A program made the position numbers and the translations under genes. Shown piece by piece: positions 5,366 to 5,916 of a stretch of DNA of 5,916 bases. Position 1 is the stretch's first letter; each line of letters starts with the position of its first letter. The notes below the pieces were generated by a model. It was not told the origin of the DNA, searched no databases, and saw only the letters and a list, made by a program, of their open reading frames with translations. Source of the DNA: Nocardioidaceae bacterium. Lineage in GTDB: Bacteria; Actinomycetota; Actinomycetes; Propionibacteriales; Nocardioidaceae. Location: positions 1 to 5,916 of the forward strand of contig JAGQUE010000293.1 in NCBI GenBank assembly GCA_020438665.1, given 5' to 3'.

Positions 5366-5916
5366 TCAGCGGGTCGGGGTCTCTGACGGAGGAGCGCCGT
5401 CGTCGGGGAAGACGTGGACGTGGTCGGCGCTCCACCAGCACCACGCCGTGTCGCCGGTGGCGAGGTCGGGCGACGACGGGGTCGGCCGGCGCACCAGCAG
5501 CGGTCGCTCCCGGCCGAGGTCGACGAGGAACTGCCGGGTCTCCCCTTGGTGGGCGACGCCGACGATGGTGCCGGTCACCACGTTGTCGGTGGTCCCGGCC
5601 GGCGCCGCGGCGGCGATGTCGACGAACTCCGGGCGTACGGCGACGCGCACGGCGGCGCCCGGGGCCGCGTCGTAGGGGCCCCGGGTGGTTCGGACCGGCC
5701 CGACCTCGGAGTGGACGGCACCGCGCTCGCGCGCCGTACCGCCGATGAAGTTCTGCTGGCCGACGAACCCGGCGACATAGGCCGAGGCGGGGGAGGAATA
5801 GATCGTGTCGGCGTCGGCGAGCTGCTCGATGCGGCCGTCGCGCATGACCGCGATCCGGTCGCTCATCCACAGCGCCTCGCTCTGGTCGTGGGTGACGAAG
5901 ACGAAGCTGATGCCGA
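5366..5916 (-). CDS. potA: ABC transporter ATP-binding protein, PotA-type, C-terminal half (5' end outside window)
   Basis: The frame stays open to the right edge, giving 182 visible residues, about half of a usual PotA-type ATPase. The visible part begins in the nucleotide-binding domain with the switch-histidine loop, [20 protein letters not shown] (His codon 5890-5888). It is followed by [19 protein letters not shown] and the family-typical [17 protein letters not shown]. The rest is a TOBE-type regulatory domain: [12 protein letters not shown], then [22 protein letters not shown], ending [13 protein letters not shown]. The Walker A, Q-loop, signature and Walker B lie outside the window and cannot be checked. 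It powers import through the two downstream permeases. The frame upstream of the first internal ATG (5866) clearly continues the H-loop, so that ATG is not the start. The symbol is by family and operon context. Confidence 0.93.
   Translation of the reverse strand, partial: GISFVFVTHDQSEALWMSDRIAVMRDGRIEQLADADTIYSSPASAYVAGFVGQQNFIGGTARERGAVHSEVGPVRTTRGPYDAAPGAAVRVAVRPEFVDIAAAAPAGTTDNVVTGTIVGVAHQGETRQFLVDLGRERPLLVRRPTPSSPDLATGDTAWCWWSADHVHVFPDDGAPPSETPTR

Noticed and set aside
4007..5386. Long plus-strand open frame opposite the binding protein
   Set aside because: Same antisense shadow effect of GC-rich codons; low-complexity product, and the opposite strand encodes a clear PotD-family protein.
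5575..5866. Internal methionine starts as the beginning of the ATPase gene
   Set aside because: The ATG at 5866 lies downstream of an in-frame, clearly coding H-loop ([12 protein letters not shown]), so the gene begins outside the window.

Overview
The window is very GC-rich. Its codons end almost always in G or C, start codons include GTG, and genes are packed with short overlaps. This points to a high-GC actinobacterium. A Nocardioides-like organism is my best guess from general style only; no marker gene in the window proves it.

Layout: bases 1-453 hold the 3' end of a plus-strand gene of unknown function. It converges on a minus-strand operon that fills the rest of the window. The 174-base gap between the two (454-627) carries a striking repeat element with perfect 16-bp inverted arms (506-593), and a perfect 20-bp palindrome sits just before the stop of the unknown gene (426-445). 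Read in its own direction (right to left), the operon encodes: the C-terminal half of a PotA-type ABC ATPase (5366 to beyond the right edge), a Tat-type lipoprotein substrate-binding protein of the PotD/PotF family (4130-5335), a PotB-type permease (3199-4137), a PotC-type permease (2294-3202), and an amidohydrolase of the YtcJ / amidohydrolase-3 family (628-2289). The gaps are +30, -8, -4 and +4 nt, so the genes are almost certainly co-transcribed and partly translationally coupled. The operon promoter lies outside the window.

How the genes fit together: the lipoprotein should capture a small cationic or amine-bearing solute outside the membrane. The two permeases form the channel and the ATPase drives import. 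The cytoplasmic amidohydrolase, last in the operon, is well placed to hydrolyse the imported compound or a derivative. The binding protein keeps most of the residues that contact polyamines in E. coli PotD, so a polyamine or an N-acylated/N-formylated polyamine-like amide is the working hypothesis for the substrate. That substrate assignment is inference.

The most unusual features are the convergent-gap repeat, with two hairpins whose loops are complementary to each other; a GC hairpin early in the potB-like gene; four cysteines in the exported domain of the binding protein; and heavy use of the Tyr codon TAT in genes that otherwise avoid A/T-ending codons. I saw no RNA gene, CRISPR array, insertion sequence or phage gene.
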